Below are positions 1 to 11,518 of a stretch of DNA of 64,000 bases, one piece after another. The first letter of the stretch is position 1. Every line of letters begins with the position of its first letter. Position numbers and translations under genes: made by a program. This stretch comes from Canariomyces notabilis. Its lineage: Eukaryota > Ascomycota > Sordariomycetes > Sordariales > Chaetomiaceae. Under the pieces are notes generated by a model, which had not been told where the DNA came from, ran no database searches, and was given only the letters and a program-made list of their open reading frames with translations. The stretch covers positions 124,001-188,000 of the forward strand of contig NW_027041842.1 in the NCBI RefSeq assembly GCF_033297395.1. The letters run 5' to 3'.

Positions 1-29
1 CTTCCCGGCAACATCTGCAGCGAAGTCAA

Positions 30-413
30 TTAATCAGCGGACAGAAGCCGAAGGCAATTGGCACTTTTCAGCGGCTTCGAGCTGTAGATGTAAATGTTAG
101 GTTGTTTTTGTGTGGTTTCTCTCAGAGTTGTGCCTGGCGAACGACGGAGCTGGCTTTGAGGTTTGAAACGGGTCGCGTCGGCTGAAAATTTGGGGCAATG
201 CTTTCGGACTTCGAACGTCACTGCCTTCCACCGTCCCGGACTCGTTGAGAAGTCGGAAGGGCAGGATGTCAGCACCACATCCTGCCAGACCGTTTCAATC
301 GGTGGTTGCGTACCGCGAACTGGAGCCGAAGCAGAAAACTGCTTTGAAATGTCTTTTAACTTGGCGATATTTGGTAGGGCCGAGGTGAATGAGGGGAAAT
401 TAGTGAAGAACAT
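30..413 (-). CDS. Possible gene fragment, unknown
   Basis: An open reading frame of 127 codons starts with ATG at 413 and runs toward the left window edge. Its first 100 residues have mixed, protein-like composition (for example LPNIAKLKDISKQF near the start) and no low-complexity bias. No family is recognised. It could be the first exon of a gene continuing leftward through an intron, or a chance frame. An 85-codon frame on the opposite strand overlaps it and looks less convincing. Confidence 0.2.
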   Translation of the reverse strand: MFFTNFPSFTSALPNIAKLKDISKQFSASAPVRGTQPPIETVWQDVVLTSCPSDFSTSPGRWKAVTFEVRKHCPKFSADATRFKPQSQLRRSPGTTLRETTQKQPNIYIYSSKPLKSANCLRLLSAD

Positions 414-420
414 TAGTTGA

Positions 421-3400
421 GGTTAAGGGAGCCAATCACGAAGAGCGGTTTAGCAAAACGGGCTGGGAAATAATCCTGTATCCGCGATACGTATGTTACG
501 TACTGTATTGTACACGACGTTACGGATACAAATACATACAACGAACAACAAGGTCCGATCTCGTCGAAGGCCGGTCCTTCCAGATTCCGAGGTCCATTCT
601 CTCAGGTCATTTGATTGCGAGCTGAATTATGTTTAACGTTACAGAGTAGTTGTTGGGTGCATCGACTGACTGACGCTGTTTCAGTTGCGCAACCCGTCCC
701 CCGTCAAACATGCACTGGCATGACATCGAACGGTGATGGACTGACTCAACTTGGTGCGCTCCAATGTTGCTGCTAGGCTGCACCCATCACTCATCACTGC
801 CGCGATTTCCCAAGATCATGGAACCCGGTTCGTTAGCCTTGACCGCCTTCTTTAGACATCCGCGCCTCGCCAGTGGGGTGCGTCTGGGCCCCGTCACTGC
901 ACGGACTGGCTCTCCGATACGCTGGAACGCCCAACGCACTTTTCCCGAGATTCCTTTTCCTTCAACCGGCCGCAGTGCGAAGTACGTATCGAGCTTCTCT
1001 GCTGACTCGCACGGCAGCCTGTCTGTTGGGATTTGGGACGGCTTCTGAACGTTGAAGCGGCCGTGTCCGGTGACGTGACTTCCAACTGTGCCTCCTGAAG
1101 ACAGGTTCCTGTGGCTGGTGTCGATTCATGGCGTTGTGTTCACTTTTTTTCCACCTCTTGTGCCCTCGTCAGTTTATGAATTCATTGTGGTAAAGTTAGG
1201 TACGGGACGAGATCCTATCTCTCTGATGGCCTTGGCCCTTCGTTTGACATTCCTTTCTCCGGTTATCGACACTGGCGAGATCCACTCGCACAGGCTTAGA
1301 CTCTTTGAAGGTTCACTTTGGCCGACAGTCTTGAAGGATTGTTACGATTGGTGAGAATGGGGTCGCAATGGATCGTGATCTTTGTGGCTTGAGTCGCCGG
1401 CTGATACATACGGATACCACTAACGAGGCACACTGCCACAGCCTCTATCACCATCTATAGATGCGCCTCGTCTGTCATTTTCTAGTAACCTCAACCTGCT
1501 CAGCTAGGTATGACTTTCAAGTGACAGGAATGCTGGCGACTGCTCTCATGAGGCTGGCAGGCTTTGGATGTGTCTGGGTACGTGTATTGTGATCTATTGA
1601 TACTCTCATGCCACAATGTACGGACTCTGCGCCACAACTTCGAATCTTGCAACGAGTTGTGAGTACCGTATCAAGCAACACTCTCCATAATAAACCGAGT
1701 GAGAAGGGGAACACGAGTCGGATTCCTCATAACGTTAGTTCGTACGAAGGTTTACTATACAACAAACTCCATACCTCAACCGGCAACACTGCCTACCTAC
1801 CTTAAGGTAATTACCCACCTGACCTAAGTCGTACTTGTACGCGCTACTATACGATACTCAGTGGGCAGTGGCCATCACGGGACTGCCACAGTTCGAAGCT
1901 TATTGTACGAAGTATCTCTTCCCGAGACCAGTGATACTTATTTCTAGGTAAGGAAGGGAAACAAGCCACACCAGTGATGGGCGCGAAACGGTGCATCTAC
2001 TTCGTACACCAGACAACCCTGTTCGCTGCTTCTGTATCGTATGTATCCGTAAGTAACGTTCTTACCTGTCCGTATCCGCTGATTAACGTTACCACAGTAG
2101 ACCCTTGTTATGTGTGGATCCCGTTGCTGGTGGTGGCTTCCACAGCGACCACTGAGCCTTTGGCAGCGATCTGGCCACCCTCGAGTTTTTTTTGCTTGAC
2201 TCTTGACGACGGACCCTGATCATTTCCGTCATCACCACAAATGGTGATGCACACACTCCCCTCTAGCCGTTTGCCGTTGGGGGCTGATGAAATTGCACTG
2301 GGCTTCTCGCGCTTGCTGATTGACAGTGTGATGCCGATGACAGATTTGAGTTGACGAGGGAAACGGCGTGCTCTCTTACTCTGCGCCAATGGCTTTCCAG
2401 TGATGCCGATGGGAATGACCCATCCGTTTTGGTGTGCAGTGCGCAAAATATTGCTCTGGTTCCTCAACACAAGTCGGCAGGCCTGCCCTGTCCAGTTCCA
2501 GGTTCGTCTGGCGCGACGGCGCCTGTGACCAGTCGAGCCGGGGCCACCCACTTGTGGGCCATCGCACCTAAATCTGTGCGCTAGCGAGGTGTTTTTCACT
2601 TGCCCCATCCGCCCGGCCACCAACCCTGGAGCCACTCTCCACTTGATCCCTCAGCAGCAGAGAGCATCCTTTTTTCTTCCTCTTCCGCCCGCCTCCCCTT
2701 CCACTTCATGCCGTGTCCTCTCCGCCATCCTCGACCGTCGCTGCAGAACCCGCCAAAGGCCTAGCAATCCTCGAACGACCAAATTCGTTTTTGCGTCGTT
2801 CACGGCAAGATTCAGCTGTTGCTCTCAGCCGCTCGTTGAATCGAACCGCGACAGGATTTCGCTACTGGACACGAGCTGCTTTTTTCTCAGTCGAAGTGTC
2901 GGAGTGCCGGATTTGTCGGTCGTCTCGCTTGCAGCACCAACACCTTTGGGAGGGCAGTCGTCGCCTCAGCGCAAGCACGGAATTGCATCACCTCGGTCAA
3001 TTCCCTCAGCAAGGTTCGTATTCTTTCGTTTTGCCTTTCTCTTGTTTCCGTCCGTCATGTTTGCGCGAATGTGGCTTCCGATCGAGCCGCATTGGATACC
3101 ACCATCGCCCCATCGATTTGTTTTGGTCCGTCCACCGCTGCACTTCCAACGCGATTTGGACCCCATTCCATTCCATAGCCCTGGCCACTTAGGTCTAGGC
3201 TTAAGGCACCAGGGTGGTCTCAGCATCAGAGACTCTCTAATGCACCACCCTGAAGGATTCCTTTGACCATTCAGTCCACTCAGCCCGACAGCACTCTCCT
3301 GGTACACATGGCGTAACACAACATGCAGAATCCTTAACTGACAAGACATCTGCAGTGCTTCAACATTCCCTTCAGCTTTCTCATATTCTTCTCTTCGCCG

Positions 3401-3779
3401 TCGCTGTTCGGTCACTGCTTGGGCAGTCTTCGGGCCCGTGTTATTTTTCAACAAAGCCTTTGTTTTCCGACAACCAACAAGGAGCTGACGACATAGCTCT
3501 TGCATGGTCATCTCATAACCAAAAGGCGGGAGAGTTTCGCGTCGTCCGACCGTGGCCGAACCCTTTACCGTGTAGAACAGGGAAATCTACACTCTATGGC
3601 TCGAGCGTGCCAGTAGATCTCGACCTCCCTCGCCCTTCGAGATCTTCTCGACTCTTCAGCTCTGGGAGTGCCGGTGTGGCGTGGACTTCCACCGCTAGAC
3701 CGTTCTTTTCCAGCTGCTTGAAGCAGTTCGAGCCTCACCCTCCACCTCATCTTTCGGACGCAAGGCACCTGCAGTCACC
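421..3779. other. Intergenic region and cyclin leader
   Basis: No convincing gene is seen on either strand. The first 2 kb contain short T/A-rich tracts and scattered TAGGTA/TACCTA motifs. From about 2590 the + strand becomes pyrimidine-rich and is probably promoter plus the long transcribed leader of the cyclin gene starting at 3780. Several upstream ATGs lie here, and a 9-bp inverted repeat (CAGGGTGGT/ACCACCCTG) is present at roughly 3210-3252. Confidence 0.45.
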
Positions 3780-4826
3780 ATGCCTGGCGGCGTTTGCGCG
3801 GTGCTCGACTACGATGTCGAGCTGATGGCCGACTATGTCTCCGAGATGGCAACGCGCGTCGTAATGCCTCAGAGATCGGTCAACCCAGCGTTTAGGAAAT
3901 TCGTGTCGCAGATCCTGTCGTCGACTCGGCTTCCGAGCACCACGATTCTTCTCGGCATGAACTACCTGGCCAAGCGCATCAACATGATGCACCAGGACGG
4001 TCAGAACAACCACACAGAGGGTCAGATATGGCGCATGCTCACCATCGCACTGCTTCTCGGGAGCAAGTTTCTCGACGATAACACCTTCCAGAACAAGTCC
4101 TGGTCTGAAGTGAGCGGTATCCCTGTTCAGGAGCTCAACACTCTGGAATATGAGTGGCTAGGTGCGATCCAATGGGGTCTTTACGTCAACTTGGATGGCA
4201 GCAAGGATTACCAGGCTTGGCTGGCAAACTGGAAGGAATGGAAGGAGACCAAAAAGAGGCAGCAGCAGGCTAGTCACGACCGCTTGGTGACTCTTGCATC
4301 GCCTATCGAGCCCGATATGGCACGGTCCCGCGCCTCGCCCTGGATTTCAACTTGGCATCAGCAGCAAGTGGCCGAGTATGAGCGTCTATCAAGCTTGAAA
4401 CGGAACCTCGCGCCATTGACGACGACCTCTTTTCGGCCTGAGCCGACAGGTTGGGGTCATCCGCTGTCCTCTTGGTCACAGACCACCCCGTTAACGCCTC
4501 CTGATTCTGGATACGGCACTCCCGAATATACCAATTCGACCGCATCTCTCAACACGAGCTACATGGAGTGGTTTGATGGAGCCCTTGTCGGCAACAACAA
4601 CGCTACCTCCAGACATTACTCGCAGCTCCCAGCCTACAACACTTTTCGCCAAGGCTTCCATCCCTCCCGCACCGCAGGCAACTTCGGTCCATTTTATGGT
4701 TACGGTCACAGCATATGGGAACATGCTAGCGTTGCTGACTGCAACTGTGGCAGCTGCATCGGTGTGCACAACAAGCCACCGGCGTACTTTACGAGCCACG
4801 CGTACGGGCAGCCAGTCGCCGGCTAG
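3780..4826 (+). CDS. Clg1/Pcl-type cyclin-domain protein
   Basis: Single-exon gene of 348 residues. Residues about 10-140 form a cyclin N-terminal fold, with LPSTTILLGMNYLAKR followed by the helix IWRMLTIALLLGSKFLDD and then NTLEYEWLGAIQWGLYV. This is the pattern of the Pho85-partner cyclins (Pcl/Clg1) of fungi. Such cyclins activate a Pho85/Cdk5-type kinase in nutrient, morphology or cell-cycle control. The C-terminal 200 residues are Ser/Thr/Pro/Tyr-rich and disordered apart from a terminal CNCGSCIG stretch. The ATG at 3780 starts just before the conserved region, so the start is secure. The leader is long and contains upstream ATGs. The exact subfamily (Clg1 versus another Pcl) is inferred. 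Confidence 0.8.
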   Translation: MPGGVCAVLDYDVELMADYVSEMATRVVMPQRSVNPAFRKFVSQILSSTRLPSTTILLGMNYLAKRINMMHQDGQNNHTEGQIWRMLTIALLLGSKFLDDNTFQNKSWSEVSGIPVQELNTLEYEWLGAIQWGLYVNLDGSKDYQAWLANWKEWKETKKRQQQASHDRLVTLASPIEPDMARSRASPWISTWHQQQVAEYERLSSLKRNLAPLTTTSFRPEPTGWGHPLSSWSQTTPLTPPDSGYGTPEYTNSTASLNTSYMEWFDGALVGNNNATSRHYSQLPAYNTFRQGFHPSRTAGNFGPFYGYGHSIWEHASVADCNCGSCIGVHNKPPAYFTSHAYGQPVAG

Positions 4827-6788
4827 ATCGATTTGGCTTTCGCGCCCAAACTTCGGATGCAGATGATTGCGCGTGCACGTTTGGGCGTTTTCGGGCCGTG
4901 CTCGGCCACTGCTTTTTCATCAGGCGCGATTTAAAATATGTCGCATCTTCCCGCCAACGCGGAAATTTTCTTATTTTCTCAGGCACATCGGATATTCGAT
5001 ACAGTTGCATTCAGATACCCCGAACGACGACCGGCCTGGATTATCATCATTTGGCGGAGACGGCGTTGTTCGCCTCTTACTCTCCAGGAGTTGCCACTCA
5101 GTTTGTCACTCCTCCGCTCGCATTCTGATTTCTGCCAGCGGAGCGTGGCTGCTCAGACGATGAGAGGCGACAAAAAAGATGATTCGCGCACTACCAAACC
5201 GTTTATTGTTTTCCCTCCTGTGCCGGTCGTCGGTAATGTCATTTCCCTTCGGATACGGCTCAAGCTATTAGTACCATCGGCGTTTGGTTTTCGATACATC
5301 GGCTTTCCACATCCTAGGTTTCGGTCATAGACCCGGCGAAATGGTTTTTCCTAGCGATCCATATGTTGGCCTCATCTTCTGGGCTCCGTGTTGGACCCAG
5401 GTCTACTGGACCTTGGCACGGTACGGGAGCGAAGTTCTGGAGTGACGCCTTTTTCTCCGGCGATTATATTCGACCTTTTCAAGGTGCCGGATTGGAACTG
5501 TCTCGTCGCCTTTCGATGAAAAAAAAAAAAAGGCAGTTCCCAAATCGATATTCGCTGCTATTTCACGGAAAATTAATGGTGTTTTTTTTCTCCCTTTTTC
5601 CCCCCTTTGCTTTTACAGGATTGGGTCATGAGGTGTGAAAAGTTGGACTTGTGAGGTTCCTGTTGCATTTTCCTTTCGCCTTCGTTTCACTTCTTTCTGA
5701 CACAGAATAGGGGGTGGGGGTATGACTCCTTGGTGCTTCTATTTTGTCTAATTCTCTCTTGTTTTTTTGGCCAGCAGGCACCCGTCCAGTGACAGTGTCC
5801 ACTTAGACGCTTGGGGGCAATAGGGCCCTGGCTACGGCAGATGAAGGTCGCCTTTTGGGCCAACTAGGTCCCTTTTCCATTGCAGAGTTGCGGTTAGAAG
5901 GTTTTGATAGGATTTATATGCGCCCCCTTAGTTAGAGAGGAGGTACTTCAGCATCAGGACAGCATTTGCGTTGGACGAAGCCTTTTACGTTTCTGGGGAG
6001 ATCCCTCAAGAGGCTGGTAGGGATTTGTTTTTTCTCCGGCTTGTATCCTACAGCCCACCTGACAATCACGACTTGACGAAGCTTAGGGGAAGGAGGAAAA
6101 GAATATGACGGAGATTGGAATGTTAAAAGCCAGGGTTGGGAAGCAAGAAGATGCATTCAAGGCGGGAGTCACACGGCTGTCGAGGAGGTCTTCGCACAGC
6201 GCGGCCCGTAGAGGTGCTGCTAGACCGTTTCCTTGGTGGAATTCCTGACTTCTGGAATCTGATTCGGCTTTGGACAGGTGACACCCTGATAAAATAACAA
6301 AGTTACAAATACAAACATTGATAATGCCTACATCCTGTATCCGTATGTACTGTTTTGAGGTGATTCCAGGTTGATTTTCCGGCTCAAGATTCTTGTGCCC
6401 TCAAGAGGGGGGATCATCTGGCCAGCCAGCTGGCAACGGCTGTCCATCACTTTTCGTCTCGTTCATTCCGCAAAGATGTGACTGCAGGCCATTTCACTTG
6501 CTGATTTCGAAGCTTTGGCAGGTGGAAACTGTTTTGCTGCGGCCAAAACACCAACATATGCTCTTTCATTCGTCGACCCGTTAGACAGGACTGAGTCTTG
6601 GATTCTCAATCATCGGGCCACCGAGCGAGGTGATCCGCCACACGTGACGGGCTCAGTAGTCCGTTCCCTTTCTTAAGCACTTACCCTCTCTCACGTTCGA
6701 CCTTATAATCTCAGATTCTCTCCACCTGGAACGCATAACATAGGCCCCATATCCACCACTTGGAAAAGCATAAGGGAAAATAAAGAAT
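4827..6788. other. Intergenic, 3' and 5' untranslated regions
   Basis: Nearly 2 kb without a supportable gene. It holds a run of 12 A at about 5520-5531, a T-rich stretch at 5580-5610, and the presumed terminator of the cyclin and promoter of the next + strand gene. The 91-codon frame at 5363-5638 spans the A-run and has no protein-like features. Confidence 0.5.
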
Positions 6789-7739
6789 ATGTCATCTCGC
6801 TTCATTTCTGCCGGCGCCATCAACGCCGCCACCGGGGAACCCACCTCACCCCCAACAACAACAACAACAAGTACCACCACCGGCACCTCCAGTAGTAGTA
6901 CCAGTGGCACCAACCCAAACAAAAGACAAGAAGAATGGGCCGAAGCAACCCGACAACTAGAAGCCGAGAGACGGCAGCGCGCAGAAGCCAATCTCGCCCG
7001 GACCGGCCCGGGGAGTGAGCAGAAATCGCTGTACGACGTGCTGCAGGCCAACAAGGCGGCGAAACAGGCCGCGTTTGACGAGGCGCACCGCATCAAGAAC
7101 CAGTTCCGCCCGCTGGACGATGATGAGGTCGAGTTTCTGGACGGGGTGCGCCGCGGCCGCCAAGAGGAGGAGGAGCGTGTGCGGAGGGAGACGGAGGAGG
7201 GGTTGAAAGTGTTTCGTGAACGGACTAGGTTGCAGCAATCTGGTGGAACAGCAGGTGGTGGTGGGGGTGGGGTTGGGGAGGGGGAGCTGGAAGAGATGGT
7301 GATGATGGTTGGTTGGGATACGGCTGGGAGGAGGAAGAAGAAGAAGAAGAGGGCGGGGAGTGGGGAGGAGGAGGGGGAGGGCGCTGGCGCTGGGAGGAAG
7401 AGGGTTAAGGGGTTGCCGTTGCCGTTGCCTGGTTTGAGGAGGGGGTCGAGTAATGGGACCGGGACTGGGACCGGGACGGGGACTGCTGAGGGGGGTATTG
7501 GTAAAGCTGTGGGTGAGGGGAAAGGAGATGATGACAAAGGGCGGTTAGCGCCTGCCGATGGTCGACAAGGGGAACGGGACAAGGAAGAGCCAGGGTCGCG
7601 GGATAAAGGGGGAATCTCAGAGGCGGAGAATTTACCCAAGGAGACATCGGCGATAGCGCCGGCGCAGGTCCCACCCGCTGGCCCGTCTAAGCCTGGGGGC
7701 TTACTGGTCGACTATGGATCTGACGATGATGATGAGTGA
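6789..7739 (+). CDS. Fyv6/FAM192A (PSME3IP1)-domain protein
   Basis: Single-exon gene, 316 residues. After a Thr/Ser-rich start the N-terminal half carries the family signature: RQEEWAEATRQLE, then SLYDVLQANKAAKQAAFDE, then HRIKNQFRPLDDDEVEFLD (about residues 40-120). This is the FAM192A/Fyv6 N-terminal domain, present in yeast Fyv6, a second-step splicing factor, and in human PSME3IP1. The remainder is low complexity: Gly runs, a basic RRKKKKKRAGSG nuclear-localisation-like stretch, and an acidic tail ending GSDDDDE. A nuclear, spliceosome-linked role follows from the family. It is convergent with the ASNSD1-like gene downstream. The Gly/Thr-rich low-complexity segments at the DNA level (for example GGGACT/GGGACC repeats near 7457-7480) could vary in length between strains. 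Confidence 0.85.
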   Translation: MSSRFISAGAINAATGEPTSPPTTTTTSTTTGTSSSSTSGTNPNKRQEEWAEATRQLEAERRQRAEANLARTGPGSEQKSLYDVLQANKAAKQAAFDEAHRIKNQFRPLDDDEVEFLDGVRRGRQEEEERVRRETEEGLKVFRERTRLQQSGGTAGGGGGGVGEGELEEMVMMVGWDTAGRRKKKKKRAGSGEEEGEGAGAGRKRVKGLPLPLPGLRRGSSNGTGTGTGTGTAEGGIGKAVGEGKGDDDKGRLAPADGRQGERDKEEPGSRDKGGISEAENLPKETSAIAPAQVPPAGPSKPGGLLVDYGSDDDDE

Positions 7740-8418
7740 GCTAGCCGACTCGGGGATAACGGTGTATGGCGAGTCGGCTGTGGCTGGCCAGGCCAGAAGG
7801 AGAAAAGGGCGGCCTTGGAGCCATGCCAACAAGCAACAGTCTGTCAGGATCTTTGGCTTGCTCTTCCCTGTACATACAATACATAACAATGCTGGCTTGG
7901 TCATTAAGGGGGCGAACGAGGCAAGCTCATTCTACCGGTGACCACAGCACCAGCCGGCGCTACAACACAGTTTTAGGGGTCTCCTGATGTTGAAACCATG
8001 GTCGAGCCAACTTTGTTAATAAGTCCAGGGCAAGAGGGAGAACACTTGACCGGCTGTGTGGCACTTGTCTGTCCATCTACCAAAGCACAAAATGAACGCG
8101 TGGTCAGCGGCGCGCCGGAACGACGGCTCAAGGTAATATCTTCAGAGGACTCTCTGGTAGACCTTCAGCGACGCGCCCTGCGTCCATGCCAGGGCATCTT
8201 AAACCGCCTAGAGGCCAAGGTTCACAAACATTGGGCTCAGATTTGCCTTTTAACTTCATAGTCAAAAGAACGATGCAAACCAGTGGCCCGGCAAGCAAGG
8301 GCTTCGGAGGGAAACCACAATGCATCACACAAGACCATACGGGATTGCCATCGCGACCGTGACTCAGAAGTATCTGTCATCTATCATCATCGCCCGCATG
8401 TGCCCAGACGCCGACATC
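7740..8418. other. Convergent intergenic region
   Basis: 680 bp between the 3' ends of the Fyv6-like and ASNSD1-like genes. It contains only short frames without family features and presumably holds the two 3' untranslated regions. Confidence 0.5.
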
Positions 8419-10463
8419 TCATGATATCGGTGTCGTTCCCTTGACTCTGCCGCTTTCCATCTTAGCCGTCCGGGAGCCGAATTGTATCTGCAACAAAGTC
8501 AATGTGTATGCCCAATGCGACAGGAAGTAGATGTTATACTCACGGCACGCTTCTTCTCCTTGGCCACGTTTGGCAAGCCCAACCCCAGCGCCACAAGACG
8601 TAGTATCCTCTTGCCTGCCTCAACACCACTGACATCTTCTCCATGCTCGAAATCGCACTTCTCCCATGCCGGTGTTTGGATCGCCCATCTCACTAGACGT
8701 TCATCCAAATATGGAAACCTCACCTCTTTACCCCAGTGAGCCATCACTCGATCGTCTCGCCCGAGGTTTCTCTTGCCAAGCCGACCAACGTCGAGCAGAA
8801 GCTCATCAATCAAGCCGGCGTAGCCTCCCTGCTGGAACGCGGAGGGGTGTCGAGAGTACCCGCCAAAGAGCTCGTCGGCACCTAGGCCAGAAAGGAGAAC
8901 CCGTGCAGGGGACGTGTACGGTGATGGATGGGAATTGGGACTGGAGCTTTCCGTGCACCATCCCTGGCCGCGGGCCGCGAAATACAGGGCGTAGGCAATC
9001 GAAAGGTCCATTTCCGTGTTATGAGGACGCATCAAGGATATGACTTGATGCCGATGTGCTTGAGTCTCCGTGTATGGAACGTTTACCTGAAGCCGTCAGC
9101 ACCGAGCATGTCGGGGACTAGGGGAGCCAGGGACAACTTACAGCCACAAACCGAAATGCCCGCCCCGGACAGGCTTTTTGCAGTTCTGAAAACGACCTCC
9201 TGCCAGTGATCCTGTCCGGGCAGGCTTCATAGACGTCGGGCGGATTGCCATTGGACTCCTTTCGGAGCTGGGCAACGACCCGAGGATTCTCAAAGGCAAC
9301 GTTGAGGAGATCTATTCGCTGATCGGGCTCGAGCACCTCATGAGCCAGCCTTGCCAGCACCGTGCAGTCCAGTCCACCCGAGAACAGCACAGCAACCCGG
9401 GTGTTGCCGCTTGCACAAGGGGGTTGGGGAACATTAAGCAGTCTCAACCTCAACGACTCAACCAGCTGCTCCTTAAGCTCCGCCACCGACGACGAAGCAG
9501 CCGTCAGCGCAGGATGGTCGCCGCAGGGAAGTGCCTTATTGAACCTGCCAATTCCGGAGACCTGCAGCCAGTAGAGTAAGTCTGACAGGACAGCCGCTTC
9601 GATGAAAGACACCGCAAGTCTGCCCGGACGAGCGACGATGTACTCACCAAGTCAGGACCGCCGTCGTCAACAAGCCACTCATGGCGTTCCGGAAGCATCC
9701 CAGTTCCTGCGCGCAGTTTGACCGTATAGATCCCATCCGCCTCAACCTCCTTCCAACTCTCGCCTTCAACAGCAACACTGCAGAGTACCATCTCCCCACT
9801 CCCCGCGTCGTGCTTGATCATCAGCGACCGCCTGCCCAAGCAATCCCGACCGAAAAACAACACTTGAGCCGCAGCATCATAATAGACAAAAGCAAACGGC
9901 CCTTCAATCCCCCTTAAAACCTCAATCACCGCCTGCACCGACGAGCCCGTCCCACAACCACCACCAGCACCAGCACCAACAGAAGAAGACGCAGCCATCA
10001 ACAACCCCAACACAACCTCGCCATCATTCTCCCCAAGCCCAATCACCCTCCCACCCCCCTCACCAACACCATTAGCACCAGCACCAACCCGCCACGCCTC
10101 GCCATTCCAGCAAAGCACCGACCCCTCACCGCCATGAGAATCACCCACAAGCGGCTGGCGCGCGACATGGTCGCCTCGCAGCGCCAGCACGGTGGACGTG
10201 AAGCAGAGAGACAACAGAGACACAAACCAGCCGCCGGCAGTGGGGGTGACAACGGAGCGCTGGACCTGGCCGAAATGGTCTGGTCCGCGGGCGCGCAAGG
10301 CGAGGGCGAGGGATTCTGGGATGGAGCTGGAGGTGGGGGACCAGGGGGACGAGGGAGAGGAGGGGGAGGAGGTGTTGTTGGTGGTGGTGGAGGGATCATG
10401 GGTTGTAGTTAGGGACGGTGAGAGGGATGTGGATGGGGAGAGGGAGACGTGGATCCCGCACAT
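8419..10463 (-). CDS. Asparagine synthetase domain protein (ASNSD1-like)
   Basis: Four exons (10463-9648, 9561-9142, 9086-8544, 8487-8419) give 615 residues; all introns are GT-AG and phase 0. The protein starts MCGIHVSL, placing Cys2 where class II glutamine amidotransferases have their nucleophile. A glutaminase-like domain with FAFVYYD and FFGRDCLGRRSLM follows. The asparagine-synthase domain contains the ATP-binding motif FSGGLDC (about residues 332-338), LNVAFENPR, NVPYTETQ, LSGLGADELFGGYSRH and VRFPYLDERLV. The short last exon encodes the conserved IQFGSRTAKME terminus typical of ASNSD1. This splits it from true asparagine synthetases. ASNSD1-type proteins are conserved but their reaction is not well established. 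The P-loop has Cys where Asn synthetases usually carry Ser. The amidotransferase region is interrupted by Gly/Ser-rich low-complexity inserts. Confidence 0.9.
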
Positions 10464-10866
10464 TTTTTTTACATTTGCGCCGCGCTGCGCAGGAGGTTGG
10501 GAGGAGAAAAAGGGAAAAGAGAAAAATGGCTTGAGAGTTGAGAGAGTGGATTTGTGAACTCGAAAGCGGCGATGGGCGTGACGGGTTGGATTTGGCCTTT
10601 GGAAGGTTTTGGTTGGTACTTTGTAGGATAAGGCACTGATAGGCGATTGCGGTTTGATGACTCAGCAAGGCTTCACACTCACAACCTGACAAGAGCGTCT
10701 CAGCGTGCAAGGTGCGAAGTGAAGGAAGGGCAGAGCAAGGCAGGCGGTACGGATACAAAATGCAAAATCCAGAAAAGAAAAGGCAAGAACCTCTGAACCA
10801 AGATGTCTCCATGGTTATGCAGCAAAAATCTGGATTGCTGAGGTCCAAAAAAATTGCAAAAGTTTA
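10464..10866. other. Intergenic region upstream of ASNSD1-like gene
   Basis: About 400 bp between the start of the ASNSD1-like gene and the tRNA 3' end, both read on the minus strand. It contains the promoter and leader of the ASNSD1-like gene and the Pol III terminator. A 150-codon minus-strand frame here overlaps the ASNSD1-like start, is Cys/Ser/Leu-rich and has no family features. Confidence 0.5.
10847..10853 (-). terminator. Pol III T-run terminator of tRNA-iMet
   Basis: Seven A residues on the + strand read as TTTTTTT on the minus strand, 14 nt past the tRNA 3' end. This is a standard RNA polymerase III terminator. A shorter TTTT lies slightly nearer the tRNA. Confidence 0.75.
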
Positions 10867-10938
10867 TAGCTGCGACTCGTTTCGATCGAGTGACCTCCGG
10901 GTTATGAGCCCGGCGCGCTTCCGCTGCGCCACGCAGCT
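10867..10938 (-). tRNA. Initiator tRNA-Met (CAT)
   Basis: A 72-nt minus-strand cloverleaf folds without mismatch. The acceptor stem is AGCTGCG/CGCAGCT with A1:T72. The D-arm is GCGC-AGCGGAA-GCGC. The anticodon arm is CCGGG-CTCATAA-CCCGG with anticodon CAT, and the T-arm is ACTCG-ATCGAAA-CGAGT. The A1:U72 pair and the ATCGAAA T-loop (no TTC) are hallmarks of eukaryotic cytoplasmic initiator tRNA, as opposed to elongator tRNA-Met. There is no intron. A T-run terminator lies 14 nt downstream. Confidence 0.97.
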
Positions 10939-11518
10939 GCTGTGGTTGTTGTTGAGTGATAGACAAGGGTACAAAACCAAATCTATGTAGACCGCGTGGC
11001 TGCTTGTCTCCTTAAGCCCCGGATGCTCAACGTTTATCTTCCAGAGCAGAAGCCTCCGTTACTATGCTTGACACTTCACAGTCTCACTACCTCCCTCCTT
11101 GAGTATTGACAGGTATCTAATCCGTCTGCGCTCAAACTTGCGCCAGTTCTTGGAGGGAAGCAGAAATGCGTGCGACAGGGGAACAGTGGACTGAAGGCCC
11201 AGGACCCAAACAGAAGACCAATTTTGCCATATGACTGGCAAATTCATGAGTCTCTCAACCAGCAACACAGCATCTCTAGCAAGCGGGATGATACTACCAT
11301 TATCTTATGTATGTATGTATGGGTGTGTGTACGTTGCACCTGGCCCAAGCTATGCAGATGCAACCTAGAAATGAGGATATATAGCCTCCGGCAACCGTCC
11401 ATGCTTGCAAACAAAAGCCAGAAATAATCACGAAAAAGAAGCGAGAGAGCAGCATCCCAGCCTGGCACGCTCTACTAACGAACTGCTGCCCTCTATTACA
11501 CTAATCAAGAGTCCAGTC
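10939..11518. other. Intergenic region
   Basis: 580 bp between tRNA-iMet and the 3' end of vps9. It includes a short ATGT-rich stretch near 11308-11325. No gene is supported. Confidence 0.5.

Noticed and set aside
2589..3511. Frames of 159-225 codons on both strands
   Set aside because: They overlap each other in several frames, are Pro/Ser/Arg-rich and lie in the pyrimidine-rich leader of the cyclin gene; chance frames are the simpler explanation.
6653..7639. 328-codon minus-strand frame opposite the Fyv6-like gene
   Set aside because: It consists of Pro/Ser runs mirroring the Gly/Glu-rich coding strand; it is a shadow.
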